From contig QXCR01000310.1 of NCBI GenBank assembly GCA_004380135.1, forward strand, positions 1 through 19,178: a stretch of 19,178 nucleotides of DNA, read 5' to 3'. Made by a program: the position numbers and the translations under genes. Source of the DNA: Stemphylium vesicarium (taxonomy: Eukaryota; Ascomycota; Dothideomycetes; Pleosporales; Pleosporaceae). The notes beneath the pieces are model-generated. The model was not told where the DNA came from. It saw only the letters and a list, made by a program, of their open reading frames with translations, and did not search any database. Below are positions 1 through 9,468 of this stretch, one piece after another. How positions within the stretch are numbered: position 1 is the stretch's first letter; each line of letters opens with the position of its first letter.

Positions 1-105
1 GGGGGTGGGTTGTAGTGGAAATCGAGTACGATGACTCGAGACTTGAGGGAGGTAGCAATCAAGCAGGCAATATAACTTTGCAATTCCCTTCGAACGCATC
101 TACGT

Positions 106-1092
106 CTATTTCTCTGTCTGCTCCGTTCTAACCCTCTTCCTCTGCAGCTTTTCAAAATTCGGATTCTGACTCATTTCCCCCTGCTCATTCGCAAACGTCT
201 TATCCTCATCCCAGCGAATCAAGCCCCCCTTCTCCGCCAACTTGATCGCCTGCCCCCTATCCTCCATACTCATCTGACAAACATGCTTATGCACCGCCCA
301 GTTGCCCTTTTGACAAGCATCCTGACAATACGTCGCAGTGCCACACCTCCCACAGCGCTGAAGTTTGACGTTCCCATCGCCCTCACGCTTCCCACACGTC
401 GTGCAAGCGCCAAGATTCAACGCTGCATACAGCCAATGCGGCGACATGGGAATCCCGTCACCCCACACATCCATGGGCGCATACTCGACGCAAAACCCAT
501 GTTTCATCTTCTTCCCCGTCTCCCACCTCTTCTCCTTGACACACTTTGCCACGAAAGACTCTGCTAAACGCTCAATGATCACCGGATCTGTTACGTCTCT
601 TTCCCCCACCATGCTTTCTTTTGGGTTGGGGATCCATTTCCCTCTTTTCTGCTCACCATAACGTTTGCCTTCCTCCTCTTTACCTCCTTCTTCTAAAACA
701 ACGTTGTAAGTCAACATTAACTTCCAGTTCTCGCCGCTGCTGTCTAGACTGCCGAACGTGATTTGATTTCCTATTCGACCGATTTCTAGCTTAGAGCCTG
801 TAGGTGTGTCGGGTGCGGTGCTAAGAGTCCATGTCATGGAGAACCAGGCGTCGAGATCAAGAAATGCGGCAAGCGCGTCGGGGTGCCATTTGTAAAGAAG
901 AGTTGCTATACCGATTGCTGGGGTTATTTTGGAGAGTGTGGGACTTTCTGCTGTGAGGGTTGAGGTGTCGACGATGCTGAGGGGAGCGCCATTGAGATGG
1001 AGGGGCGCGTCGGGATAGTCTGGGAGACGAAATTCGGATAGGGGGATGATTCGCGTATCCATTTTGCAGTGTGTGGTTGTTGTTGTTGGCAA
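106..1092 (-). CDS. MYND-type zinc-finger protein
   Basis: A single uninterrupted frame encodes 328 residues and ends in TAG. The recognisable domain is a C-terminal MYND zinc finger at about residues 230-272, with ligands C230, C233, C247, C250, C256, C260, H268 and C272 in the usual C-x2-C / C-x2-C / C-x5-C / H-x3-C arrangement. MYND fingers bind two zinc ions and usually mediate protein-protein contacts. The roughly 225 residues before it match no family I know and include a Lys/Glu-rich stretch near 135-165. The tail after 290 is charged. The first Met is followed by a Thr run, and M11 (codon at 1062-1060) is an equally plausible start, giving 318 residues. No SET domain is visible, so this is not an obvious SMYD methyltransferase. 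The exact role is unknown; the MYND call itself is safe. Confidence 0.85.
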   Translation of the reverse strand: MPTTTTTHCKMDTRIIPLSEFRLPDYPDAPLHLNGAPLSIVDTSTLTAESPTLSKITPAIGIATLLYKWHPDALAAFLDLDAWFSMTWTLSTAPDTPTGSKLEIGRIGNQITFGSLDSSGENWKLMLTYNVVLEEGGKEEEGKRYGEQKRGKWIPNPKESMVGERDVTDPVIIERLAESFVAKCVKEKRWETGKKMKHGFCVEYAPMDVWGDGIPMSPHWLYAALNLGACTTCGKREGDGNVKLQRCGRCGTATYCQDACQKGNWAVHKHVCQMSMEDRGQAIKLAEKGGLIRWDEDKTFANEQGEMSQNPNFEKLQRKRVRTEQTEK

Positions 1093-1361
1093 GTGATAAT
1101 TGTGTACAGAGCGAATTGGGAAAGTGGAAAGAGTGTGTGAGTGGGGCCGTTACTCAGCATCCCATTGGCCGTCAAGCAGATCGAGCCGGTGTCGAATTGT
1201 TCACGACGAGCACGTTTTTGCGCTTTCATTATGCATATGTGAGACCGATATTATGTGCAGCTTTTGGGATTTGGAGTTTTGACAGATTCGTGTTTGCATC
1301 AATTGCTATTAGTTTGCTGCTACCTAGGTAATTATTCTTTTACCTTGTCAACAGCTTCCCC

Positions 1362-2679
1362 TCAGTTTCCACCATACCCTTGCAGCTGATGGGGCTTGGG
1401 TCCTTGCTGTACTGGCACGCTCTCCAATGGACCTGCATAAGCCAACAGACCGACATCTGAGCTAGTCATGTTGTTCTTGTACTTCTTTCCACCAAATTCA
1501 AACAGGAAGTTCATTGGGAAACCAATCTCGAATGGAACAGCCGAATCGATGTCATCGATCTCCTCTTCGCTCAACTCCAGTGCGAGTGCCTCAATGTTGC
1601 CCTTGAGGTGGTCGATCTTGCGGCCACCGACGATTGGGTAGACGAAGGGGTACTTGTGGCGCACATAAGCAAGTGCGACGCTTGTGATCTGGGTGTTCTT
1701 CTGTTTCGCAACTGCCTCGAGCTTCTTGGAGATAGCAATGTGCTTTTCGGAGGCAGGACCAAAGTTGCGGCCTTGCTCGTTGTTCTTGCGCTTCTCCTCG
1801 GTGGTGAAGTTTCCGCCACCTAGGGCACCCCATGGGCAGAGAGCCATGCCTTCCTCGCGGGCCATGGGGATGATCTCGCGCTCAAAGTCGCGCTCAGCTG
1901 CAGACCAACGGCCTTGGTAGACGCTGAAGCCGCGCATCCCGTGGTTGCGGGCGTCTATTCCCGAGTTAGTAAAGTTCGTATCTGATCGAGACAGTGAAGG
2001 TCACTTACATTCATTCGCCTTGCTGACTACCCATGCAGGGGTGTCACTGACTCCGAGGTAAAGAACCTTTCCGCTGTTTACCACAGCGTTGAGGGACTGC
2101 ATAAGCTCTGGGATGCTGGTGGTAAAGTCCCACCAATGCACGTACAGCAGGTCAATATAGTCGGTCTGGAGCTTCTTCAGAGATGCCTCGAGTGATACGC
2201 GGAGCGACTTGGTACTATTTCCGGCATAGTTGACTTTTTGGCGTGGTGCGTTATTAGGGTCGGGGAAGCATGTTGTAAATTTCGTGGCCAGCACAATCTC
2301 GTGTCGTACGCCGCGCTCCTTCATCCACTCGCCAATCCAGGCTTCGGATTCCTCGTTCTGGTAGTTGTTTGCACTATGCAAATATTAGCCTCCTACATCA
2401 ATACCGATCATCTCGGTCTCAGGATGTTGCCGAAGACAACTGAGTAAAAACGCAAAAGACTTACGTGTCAATGAAGTTGCCACCCTGTTGATGGAAGAAG
2501 TCCAGGATTTCGAAAACAGTCTTCTTGTCGCACTTGCCCATCATGTCTTGCCATGCATCGCCAAAGTTCATGGCTCCCAAGCAGAGCGGAGAGACACGAA
2601 CTCCGGCAGTGGGCGCCATGACACGGTGGAAGTCCAGAAGGGATGCGGCCTTTGGCGCATCACCGAATGGGGAAGGCAT
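1362..2679 (-). CDS. Aldo-keto reductase, NorB/aryl-alcohol dehydrogenase type
   Basis: Three exons on the minus strand: 2679-2465, 2373-2009 and 1954-1362. The introns are 2464-2374 (91 nt, GTAAGT..ATAG, branch GCTAAT) and 2008-1955 (54 nt, GTAAGT..ATAG). The splice gives 390 residues. The fold is an NADPH-dependent aldo-keto reductase. The catalytic tetrad is readable as D71, Y76, K103 and H151, within the segments FIDTANNYQNE, LATKF and YVHWWD. The sequence resembles the fungal AKR9 group, which holds norsolorinic-acid reductases of aflatoxin and sterigmatocystin pathways and the yeast AAD proteins. Many members outside clusters are general aldehyde reductases of unknown substrate, so I infer reduction of an aromatic aldehyde or ketone but not which one. 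No polyketide synthase lies nearby. A TATAAG on the minus strand (2798-2793) sits about 115 bp upstream of the start. M21 is a possible later start. Confidence 0.9.
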
Positions 2680-3557
2680 CTTGAATGATTGGGTTGCTTG
2701 TGTGAGTGGATTGAGAGGTTTGCTTGCGGTGAGGAGTAGAGGCAGAGGCGAATTGATTTACTGCAAGACTATCATCGCGGGGGCAGCTCCTTCTTATAGT
2801 AGAAGGCCCTTTACACGCGTATGACGTAGAGAAAGAGGACCTCAGGGTCCACGTCTAGAGCCAGCAACCATTGTGCGCATGATTGAGACTACCGAAGGAT
2901 GTCGGAGTCGATCGTTGTCGCATGGCGTTAAGGCTGTCCGAGGGGTATCATCGTGCATGGTTGGTGTGGGGAGATTTGGTCCCTTCTCGGCTTTATCGCT
3001 GCTAAACTCCGAGCGTCCAACTCGAGATTCACAAGCCGGCCGTTTGCAACGAGTGCAGAAGTTAGTGACACCAGAAGCTTTGCCAAGGTTCCGCAAAGAG
3101 TAGAGCGTTGTAGCAGGAGCTGATGATGATTGGCAGATGTAGATTATTCGGAGCTTTCATGGAGTACGCAAAGTCAGCCATGTGCATGCTGCCCCACTTA
3201 GAAGGTGCAATAGCAAGCAGTCTTGCGGTACTTCTAGAATGCGCACCTCACCGTATACGTCCGGAAAACATCGCTGCTTAACTCCAAAGGCCGTTGGTCA
3301 TCTAAGTTACAGACGAAATCACGGAAGCATTTGGTGATTTACTTGTATGCAAGCCGGAAATCATATACATTTGCTGGCACCTTTTGCCAAATGAGTCAGA
3401 TAGGATAGATAAGTGTCGCTGGTGTGTTGTCGTAGACAACAATATGCTTGTGATGATAATACAAATATGGACTTTTCAGGGTATCCGTACCGTGCAAAAC
3501 TCCATGTAGATGCAGAAAATTAAACACAAAACCACACAAGACGGATGGCCCAATAAA
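2680..3557. other. Intergenic: promoter of the aldo-keto reductase and 3' flank of REX4
   Basis: No convincing gene is seen in these 878 bp; the short frames on both strands have no family resemblance and no splice logic. The left part is the promoter of the minus-strand reductase, with TATAAG (minus strand) at 2798-2793. The right part is the 3' flank of the minus-strand exonuclease. It contains a short hairpin sequence at 3425-3441 with 7-bp arms (TGTTGTC / GACAACA) around a 3-nt loop, and a perfect TGAGTCA at 3392-3398 followed directly by several GATA cores (3399-3412). Confidence 0.6.
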
Positions 3558-4628
3558 CTAGTTCCTCTTCTTCTTCTTCTTCCGATTCCTCTTCTTCTTA
3601 ACTTCTTCACAACCACCGACCTCGACTTCAGTCGCAACGGCATCAGGACGGACGTTTCCGTACTTTTGCCGTATTTCATGCTCGAAACTGTCCTTCTCGA
3701 GCCTGAACAATGCCATGGTCGCCCTAGCATCTTCCACGGAGCTATGCGCGCCGACCTGAATCTCGACACCGAGCAACTTTTCTGCCAAAAGCTTCAAGCC
3801 CGGTGTGCGCCCTGGTATTGTGGCCAACTCCCTGAATCTGGAGAACTTGGATGTGTCGCGGATGAAGCGTTTGTCGTGCTTCAGGATAAGGACGTCGAGG
3901 TCGTTCTTTACGGCGTGACCAACGAGTATGCGCCCAGTGAGCAAGATCTTGAGGTCGTTTCGTACTTCCTCGAAGGGTCGTGCGACATCTTTCCGCATGT
4001 GTTTAGGCTCGATACCGGAGACTGCAGTTCGGTAGTCGGTGATCTCAATGTGCCGCGGAACTTGGACGTAGGAATCGTAGACCTGATGGCCATGATAGTT
4101 GACCAAGGACACTCGTGCCAACGCGGAGTCACGATTGGGCTCTGGGCCTACGCCAACCATCTCACAATCTAATGCGACATATTTGCCAGGTAGCGCTACC
4201 TCTGAGACGCCTTCGTTTTCGACATCGGGGAAGTCGGGGTGAGGATCGAGGATCGATACGGCGGTCGCAGCGTCCTTGACGTCGCTTAGAAGAGGCGTCT
4301 TCTTCAGCGAGGGCATCGAGGTGCTCTTGGAGAGTGTTTTCGTGTCATGTCGCTTGATTGAAGCGCCGACAGAGGCGGGCTCCTCCATCTTCTGTCGCTT
4401 TCTCGAGGGCGGAGGTTTTCGTGATGTGCCTTTCTCTAAACCATTCGAAGCCTTTGCGGACTCATTGTCGTGCTTCCCATCTATGTGCTGAGATCTCTTG
4501 CGCTTGAGTGAAGAATGCTTGTCCTCGTCCGGCTTGTTCTTCGGGGATGCGGCAGTCGCTGAAGGCTTCAGTCGTTGCTGCAAGATCTTCCAGTTGCTGG
4601 AAAGGCTGGCTAAGTCGATTGGAGCCAT
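3558..4628 (-). CDS. REX4: REX4-type DEDDh 3'-5' RNA exonuclease
   Basis: An intronless gene of 356 residues. A basic, Ser/Lys-rich N-terminal region of about 145 residues precedes an exonuclease domain at about 149-315. The DEDDh metal-binding and catalytic residues are all present: D154 and E156 in ALDCEMV, D243 in VGHAVKNDLDVL, and H295 and D300 in HSSVEDARATM. The ALDCEMVG block with this spacing is typical of the REX4/ISG20-like group, whose yeast member acts in nucleolar pre-rRNA (ITS1) processing. The protein ends in a Lys/Arg tail (about 344-355), encoded by a run of TTC/CTT triplets on the plus strand; together with basic stretches near 40-45 and 70-80 it suggests nuclear or nucleolar targeting. 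The length fits fungal homologs. It is head-to-head with ESA1 across 262 bp, so the two probably share a promoter region. Confidence 0.93.
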   Translation of the reverse strand: MAPIDLASLSSNWKILQQRLKPSATAASPKNKPDEDKHSSLKRKRSQHIDGKHDNESAKASNGLEKGTSRKPPPSRKRQKMEEPASVGASIKRHDTKTLSKSTSMPSLKKTPLLSDVKDAATAVSILDPHPDFPDVENEGVSEVALPGKYVALDCEMVGVGPEPNRDSALARVSLVNYHGHQVYDSYVQVPRHIEITDYRTAVSGIEPKHMRKDVARPFEEVRNDLKILLTGRILVGHAVKNDLDVLILKHDKRFIRDTSKFSRFRELATIPGRTPGLKLLAEKLLGVEIQVGAHSSVEDARATMALFRLEKDSFEHEIRQKYGNVRPDAVATEVEVGGCEEVKKKRNRKKKKKRN

Positions 4629-4890
4629 TTTGTTCTCATATGCAAGGCATAGCGGTGTGCATGCGGTCCAGTCAATCGTTGTCGCGAATGTTGGCGGTTT
4701 GACTTTCTCCGCAGCAAAAGTTCAGTCCCACGCTAGCACATTCCAGATGTCGGCGGAAGCTCAACCCAAGGGCCGATGACCAGGCGGCAACCACGCGACA
4801 AAGAAGCGGTATCGTCAACGTCGTCACGACATCGAACCTCCCAACGCGACACAGAATCTCCCATCTTCGAGTAGCAGACCGCGCATCATC
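4629..4890. promoter_or_regulatory. Divergent promoter region REX4 / ESA1
   Basis: These 262 bp separate two start codons pointing away from each other, so both promoters must lie here or reach into the neighbouring gene. No clear TATA box was found for either side. That would suit housekeeping genes but is weak evidence. Confidence 0.6.
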
Positions 4891-6553
4891 ATGGCGCCCC
4901 GGGAAAGTTCTCACGAGCCGTCCGGGACACCTGTGCCGGTAGAAACAGGCTTCGCCACTCTCGCTCAGCTGAGGTAGGTGCAAACCCATGCGCAGACACT
5001 CACGATGCATACTGATGCGTTGCGTGCAGAGTCGGTGTGAAGGCGTGGGTCGAAAAGGTACGTAGGTAGCGCGCAACATCGCCATACGCGACGCGATTCC
5101 CAGCTGCTCCAACATCAAGACACTAAGAGAGCATCCGACTAACGCATCACAGGATGGCGAGAAGCGCAAAGCCGAGATACTGTCAACTCAAATACGACAA
5201 GGCAGGGCGAAATTCTATGTTCATTATGAAGAATTCAATAAACGTCTTGATGAGTGGATCGAAGCCGAGCGGATAGACCTATCTCGCGAGGTTGAATGGC
5301 CAGCACCCGAGAAGGCGGACAAGAAAAAGGGCGCTGCTGTTAAGAACGAAAAGGCACCTTCAAAGTCCGACCAGAAAAACCTCAAGCGTTCACGCAGTAA
5401 GCTCGATCGTGAGATCTCAGGCACACCCGAGTCGACCTCCGGCAACTTGCCCGGCAAAGCACCAAGGCCGTCCAAAGCAGGTGGCAAGGAAAATCAGGAG
5501 TTCTTAGTTACCAGCGAAGTCACAGATGGCACCCCAAAGCCCGAAGATGAGGAAATGGACCTCGTCGATGTGCAAGACGCAGCCGCAGCCGCGAAAGCCA
5601 TACCTCCCCAGGACTATTCGAGGGAAGATGAGATCGAAAAGTTGCGAACTTCCGGATCCATGACTCAAAATCAGACCGAAATCTCACGAGTGCGTAATCT
5701 GGAGAAGATCCAAATGGGGAAATACGAGGTCGAGCCTTGGTATTTCTCTCCCTACCCTGTCGACTTTGTAGACTCCGATGTCGTCTACATCTGCGAGTTC
5801 TGCCTGTCCTACTTTGGTGAGGTAACGCAGTTCGAGCGCCATCGCACAAAGTGCCACCTCCTTCATCCACCGGGCAACGAGATATATCGCGACGACTACG
5901 TGTCGTTCTTTGAGATTGACGGGCGACGACAACGGACCTGGTGTCGCAATCTATGCTTACTCTCAAAGCTTTTCTTGGATCACAAAACCCTCTACTACGA
6001 TGTAGATCCTTTCTTGTTCTACTGCATGTGCACGCGCGACGAGCACGGTTGCCATTTCGTTGGCTATTTCTCCAAGGAAAAGGAGTCAGCGGAGGGCTAC
6101 AACGTGGCCTGTATCTTGACGTTGCCCCAATACCAGAGAAAGGGATTCGGTAAACTCCTCATCGATTTCTCGTACCTGCTCTCCAAACGTGAGGGCAAGC
6201 TAGGATCTCCGGAAAAGCCGTTGTCTGATTTGGGTCTTCTCGGATACCGTGCCTACTGGCAGGAGATTCTCGTCGACATCCTCATGGAGCCTGGCCGCGT
6301 AGAAGCGAACATTGAGGATCTGGGGGCTGCGACGGCAATGACGACAAACGACGTACTGCATACACTTCAAAATCTCAACATGTTACGGTACAGCAAGAAC
6401 CAACACGTCGTTGTGCTTACGGATGCAGTCATTGCGCAGCGGGAACGACAAAAAGCAAAGGAGAAGTTGAAGGGCAAGAGGAGCATTGACCCGGATCGTC
6501 TGATCTGGAAGCCTCCTGTGTTCTCGGCCGCAAGTCGAACATGGAACTGGTAA
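4891..6553 (+). CDS. ESA1: MYST histone acetyltransferase Esa1 (NuA4 catalytic subunit)
   Basis: Three exons: 4891-4973, 5030-5057 (only 28 nt) and 5153-6553. The introns are 56 nt (GTAGGT..GCAG) and 95 nt (GTACGT..ACAG, branch ACTAAC). The product is 503 residues. An N-terminal Tudor/chromo-barrel domain starts near residue 28 (RVGVKAWVEK, with YVHYEEFNKRLDEWI further on). A low-complexity linker follows. The MYST domain has a C2HC finger (C251, C254, H267, C271), the conserved lysine that is autoacetylated in the family (K315 in LDHKTLYYD), catalytic C357 (NVACILTLP), the acetyl-CoA loop QRKGFG at 365-370 and catalytic E391 (SPEKPLSDLG). Esa1 acetylates H4 and H2A in the NuA4 complex and is essential in yeast. 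The start was chosen because it opens a frame that splices into the barrel domain. A (CT)15 run lies 23 bp after the stop codon. Confidence 0.96.
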
Positions 6554-6575
6554 AGGGTTCATCTTTTGTTTTTCT

Positions 6576-6576
<1 letters not shown>

Positions 6577-6606
<30 letters not shown>
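6577..6606. repeat. (CT)15 dinucleotide microsatellite
   Basis: Fifteen uninterrupted CT units, starting 23 bp after the ESA1 stop codon and so probably inside its 3' untranslated region. On the sense strand it is a pure pyrimidine tract. Length variation between isolates is expected. Confidence 0.95.
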
Positions 6607-6607
<1 letters not shown>

Positions 6608-6823
6608 GCGGTTCCACTTTTCATCAAGACTGCACTCTTAGATCACGCAGTGGCGAATCTCGTACTTGCTGTCTGCATTAGTTATACCCCAATGCCGTAG
6701 CTTACCATTCTTTCCTTCATTTCGCCCTCACTACTGTTCGCGTTCGCGAGAACGACCCACGCATCGTGTCTTTCGATTGAGGCTGAGTGCATGAAAATCG
6801 CTCAAAGATTGCTCTCAAAATAG

Positions 6824-6865
6824 CAGTCTAGCGTCGGCGCCGGAGGGACGGCCGACGACGGACTG
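6824..6865. repeat. Two-stage inverted repeat (hairpin-forming)
   Basis: Outer arms CAGTC (6824-6828) and GACTG (6861-6865) enclose a symmetric 4/4-nt internal loop. Inside it are inner arms GTCGGC (6833-6838) and GCCGAC (6851-6856) around a 12-nt GC-rich loop. All arm positions pair perfectly. It lies about 270 bp after the ESA1 stop codon, either late in its 3' UTR or beyond it. Confidence 0.5.
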
Positions 6866-7927
6866 TGGTGTTGAAGTTGACTCCGCGTACAAGCTGGACC
6901 CTGCACGTCAGCCTTGCAGACCTTGCAAGCCACACCCGGCATAACCGAAGTATGACTTCATTTGCAAATATGCATTTTGCAAGGTGCCCAACACTTCGGA
7001 AGAATGCTCATGCGACGTCGTATTTCCATCCTTCGTCCATTGAGATCGTCCGGCCAATTTCTGCCTTCGGTCCGGGCCAAGCTCGATGAGCGGGAAAGAC
7101 TGAGATGATGAAGTCTATTCTCGTACTCGGGCTCGGCGGATGGCGGTAAACTGACCTCAGGCAACCTGGGGGCGGGCCGACGATGAGATTACGATGTGAT
7201 GTTATCGGCTATCCTAGGGTTCATAACGCTCAAAGCTCGTGCGATGATGAGAAAATAACACTCGTTGTCCGAGGCCCGCTCTACTGGAAAGGAATTGCTC
7301 GGCTCAACTAGAATGAAATTCCTCGGCTTGTGCATCCACTGTAAGCACAAAAAATTGAATGTATTGCTTCCACCATAAGTGGAGACGATGCCAGCTGTAT
7401 GGTGCAGGATCATAGGCAGCCGGTACTGATGTGCCAACGCTAGAAACACAAATAGGGTTCTGAACGTCATTTGGCTAGCGTTTCGAAGCGATCCCTTAGC
7501 TAAAGACTAATTGAGCGCTGTGCCGCCGATCGTCAAGCACACGATCCCACCTGATTGACCACCGAGACGTCACATCTCGTATGTTCGGCATGAGCCCATC
7601 GAGGGCCGCTTCTGCTAGCGCTCTAGGGTGAGATCCTGGAATCTGGTTCCGATGCCTCATCCAGACCATCCGTCTACTACGACTGGCTAGCCACGCCGTT
7701 ACTACGGACTATCAAGCTCTAAATTTGGTGTAGTATCCGCTTGACGAGGTGTGCTGGTCTCTCGTGTTCCTGGGGAAGATTCCATGGTAGACTTCTCTTG
7801 TGTTCTTGTGGGGCGCGGCCCGGGTGCAGACGCTTGATGTCAACAGCCTCGTATTGGAACCTTGGGGGCGATACAGGCGTGATCACTGCGACAAGCATGG
7901 TCGAGCTTGGATACGAGGTGAGATGGA

Positions 7928-7934
7928 TATATAA
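7928..7934 (+). promoter_or_regulatory. TATA box of the Alt a 1 homolog
   Basis: TATATAA, 127 bp upstream of the start codon. It is followed by a C/A-rich, pyrimidine-rich leader with CAACAACAACC-type sequence, common in highly expressed filamentous-fungal genes. Transcription start is inferred near 7960. Confidence 0.55.
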
Positions 7935-8060
7935 CGAGTGGTAGGTATTGCCTTTTCTATTTCCTCATCAACAACAACCAACAATTTTTACATCTAAACA
8001 ACCCTACTCTACAAACTTCCATCTTTTCCAAGAACCTCAAACACCGAAACAATCTTCAAA

Positions 8061-8531
8061 ATGCAGTTCACCACCATCACCGCTCTCTTCGCCGCTGCCG
8101 GCCTCGCTGCCGCCGCTCCCTTCGAGGCTCGCCAGGCTGATGCCTCCTGCCCTGTCTCCACCCAGGGTGACTACGTTTGGAAGATCTCCGAGTTCTCCGG
8201 CCGCAAGCCCGAGGGCACCTACTACAACAGCCTGAGCTTCAACATCAAGGCCACCAACAAAGGAACTCTCGACTTCACCTGCTCTGCCCAGGCCGACAAG
8301 CTCGAGGACGACAAGTTCTACTCTTGCGGCGAGAACAGCTTCATGAGCTTCGCCTTCCAGAGCGACCGCAACGGTCTTCTCTTCCGCCAGGACGTCAGCG
8401 ACGAGATCACCTACGTCGCTACCGCCACCCTCCCCAACTACTGCCACGCTGGAGGCAACGGCCCCAAGGACTTCGTCTGCCAGGGTGTCTCTGACGCCTA
8501 CATCACTCTTGTCCAGCTCCCCAAGGCTTAA
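8061..8531 (+). CDS. ALTA1: Secreted Alt a 1 family protein (major allergen homolog)
   Basis: An intronless gene of 156 residues. A signal peptide of about 18-19 residues with an Ala-rich core is followed by a short propeptide-like stretch ending near residue 25. Five cysteines lie at 30, 74, 89, 128 and 140. In the Alt a 1 family, 74-89 and 128-140 form intrachain disulfides and C30 links the homodimer, so the full set is kept. The family is a beta-barrel found in fungi and concentrated in Pleosporales. It is abundant in spores, binds plant PR5-like proteins or flavonoid ligands in published work, and is a human allergen. The resemblance to the Alternaria protein is strong along the whole length. 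The start context (TTCAAAATGC) and the TATA box at 7928 support the start. Codon use is heavily C-ending, unlike its diverged neighbour, suggesting high expression. Confidence 0.95.
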   Translation: MQFTTITALFAAAGLAAAAPFEARQADASCPVSTQGDYVWKISEFSGRKPEGTYYNSLSFNIKATNKGTLDFTCSAQADKLEDDKFYSCGENSFMSFAFQSDRNGLLFRQDVSDEITYVATATLPNYCHAGGNGPKDFVCQGVSDAYITLVQLPKA

Positions 8532-8642
8532 GCGCTCTTTTTCCGCGATAAGAGGTGGATATCTTAATCTGTTCTCGATTGTACATACACATTTGCTTCA
8601 TTAGCGATTCTACTATAGACATTCCTTCTTGCCTCTAGAGCT

Positions 8643-8648
8643 AATAAA
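8643..8648 (+). terminator. Possible poly(A) signal of the Alt a 1 homolog
   Basis: AATAAA, about 110 nt after the stop codon, in AT-rich sequence. Fungal poly(A) signals are loose, so this is only suggestive. Confidence 0.4.
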
Positions 8649-9339
8649 AACATCTGCCCCTGGGGCCCTTGCAAACCTTGTTCTTGTCTTTTACAAAAAC
8701 TGCTTCAAATCGAAATGTCTTGGCGCTAATTGCACTTCTCATTGTGGAGCAAAGGTTGTGGTAAATCTTGGGTTGTTGAACTAGCCCAACACCGAATTGA
8801 AGGTGTAAGTCGTGACATGCTGCAGCCTATCTTCCTAAATGATACCCCGCATACCACAAAATGCCCTAGATGGAGTGTTTGATATTACACAACCGATAGC
8901 GGCTCCAGCACGAGCCCGAGCCCTAGCAACCGTTGTATACGTTGAGCGAATACACAACGCTTTTGGTGCGAGGTCATGAGTAAATTAGTAAAACCCATGT
9001 TACTAGCCATGGTGATTATTTGGGAATAGCCAAGTCTTCCAAGTTCCACAAGCACACAAAACACCACTCCAAATCTTACCGAAGCGCCACTACTCATACC
9101 CCGCAAAAGTACCTTGAACCATATTACAGCCCTTTCGAGAAACGACCGCATATCCGGGGAAGTCTGTGTGATATGTTCTTCTCCTCCTAGCATTTCTGCG
9201 GGGAAAGCAGACGTTAGCTACTCAGCGCCAGATCTCTCTTGAATGTGAGTTACGTGTGTCGACGATGATGGTGACACGAACGCCGTCGGGTTTCGGCGCA
9301 GAAGCGCACCTGTATGACGAGCCGAGGGGGATACTCAGG

Positions 9340-9346
9340 TATAAAG
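9340..9346 (+). promoter_or_regulatory. TATA box of the second Alt a 1 family gene
   Basis: TATAAAG. A transcription start about 30 bp downstream would give a leader of roughly 100 nt ending at the ATG at 9469. It also argues against the in-frame upstream ATG at 9256, which lies before the TATA box. Confidence 0.55.
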
Positions 9347-9468
9347 AGACTCGGAATATACCTTCATCTCCTGTTCATCAAGCAGCAAAGCAATTCGGGC
9401 TTTTAACGGTCTACCACTTACTTCCCGACACATTTTCTCCATCAACCATAGCCTTCACCTACAACAAG

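Larger units (their letters stand above)
6554..8060. other. Gene-poor intergenic region upstream of the Alt a 1 homolog
   Basis: About 1.5 kb between ESA1 and the first Alt a 1-family gene. I find no supported gene. It contains the (CT)15 run, a 42-nt two-stage hairpin at 6824-6865, and the promoter and 5' leader of the downstream gene near its right end. A 93-codon minus-strand frame at 7189-7470 begins with a hydrophobic stretch, but nothing else supports it. Confidence 0.6.
8532..9468. other. Intergenic between the two Alt a 1 family genes
   Basis: 937 bp holding the 3' region of the first gene and the promoter of the second. A TATAAAG at 9340-9346 precedes the second start codon by about 120 bp. 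A 102-codon minus-strand frame at 8885-9193 shows no family features and I do not call it. No transposon ends were noticed between the tandem copies. Confidence 0.6.

Noticed and set aside
7189..7470. 93-codon minus-strand frame with a hydrophobic N-terminus (possible small secreted protein)
   Set aside because: The hydrophobic start is short, the rest shows no secreted-effector features such as paired cysteines, and no promoter or splice signal supports it.
8885..9193. 102-codon minus-strand frame between the Alt a 1 genes
   Set aside because: No family resemblance, no coherent composition and no promoter signal; frames of this length are expected by chance in a 19-kb window.
9256..9468. 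N-terminal extension of the second Alt a 1 gene to the ATG at 9256
   Set aside because: The stretch lies before the TATAAAG at 9340 and has no signal-peptide or family features; the signal peptide starts exactly at 9469.
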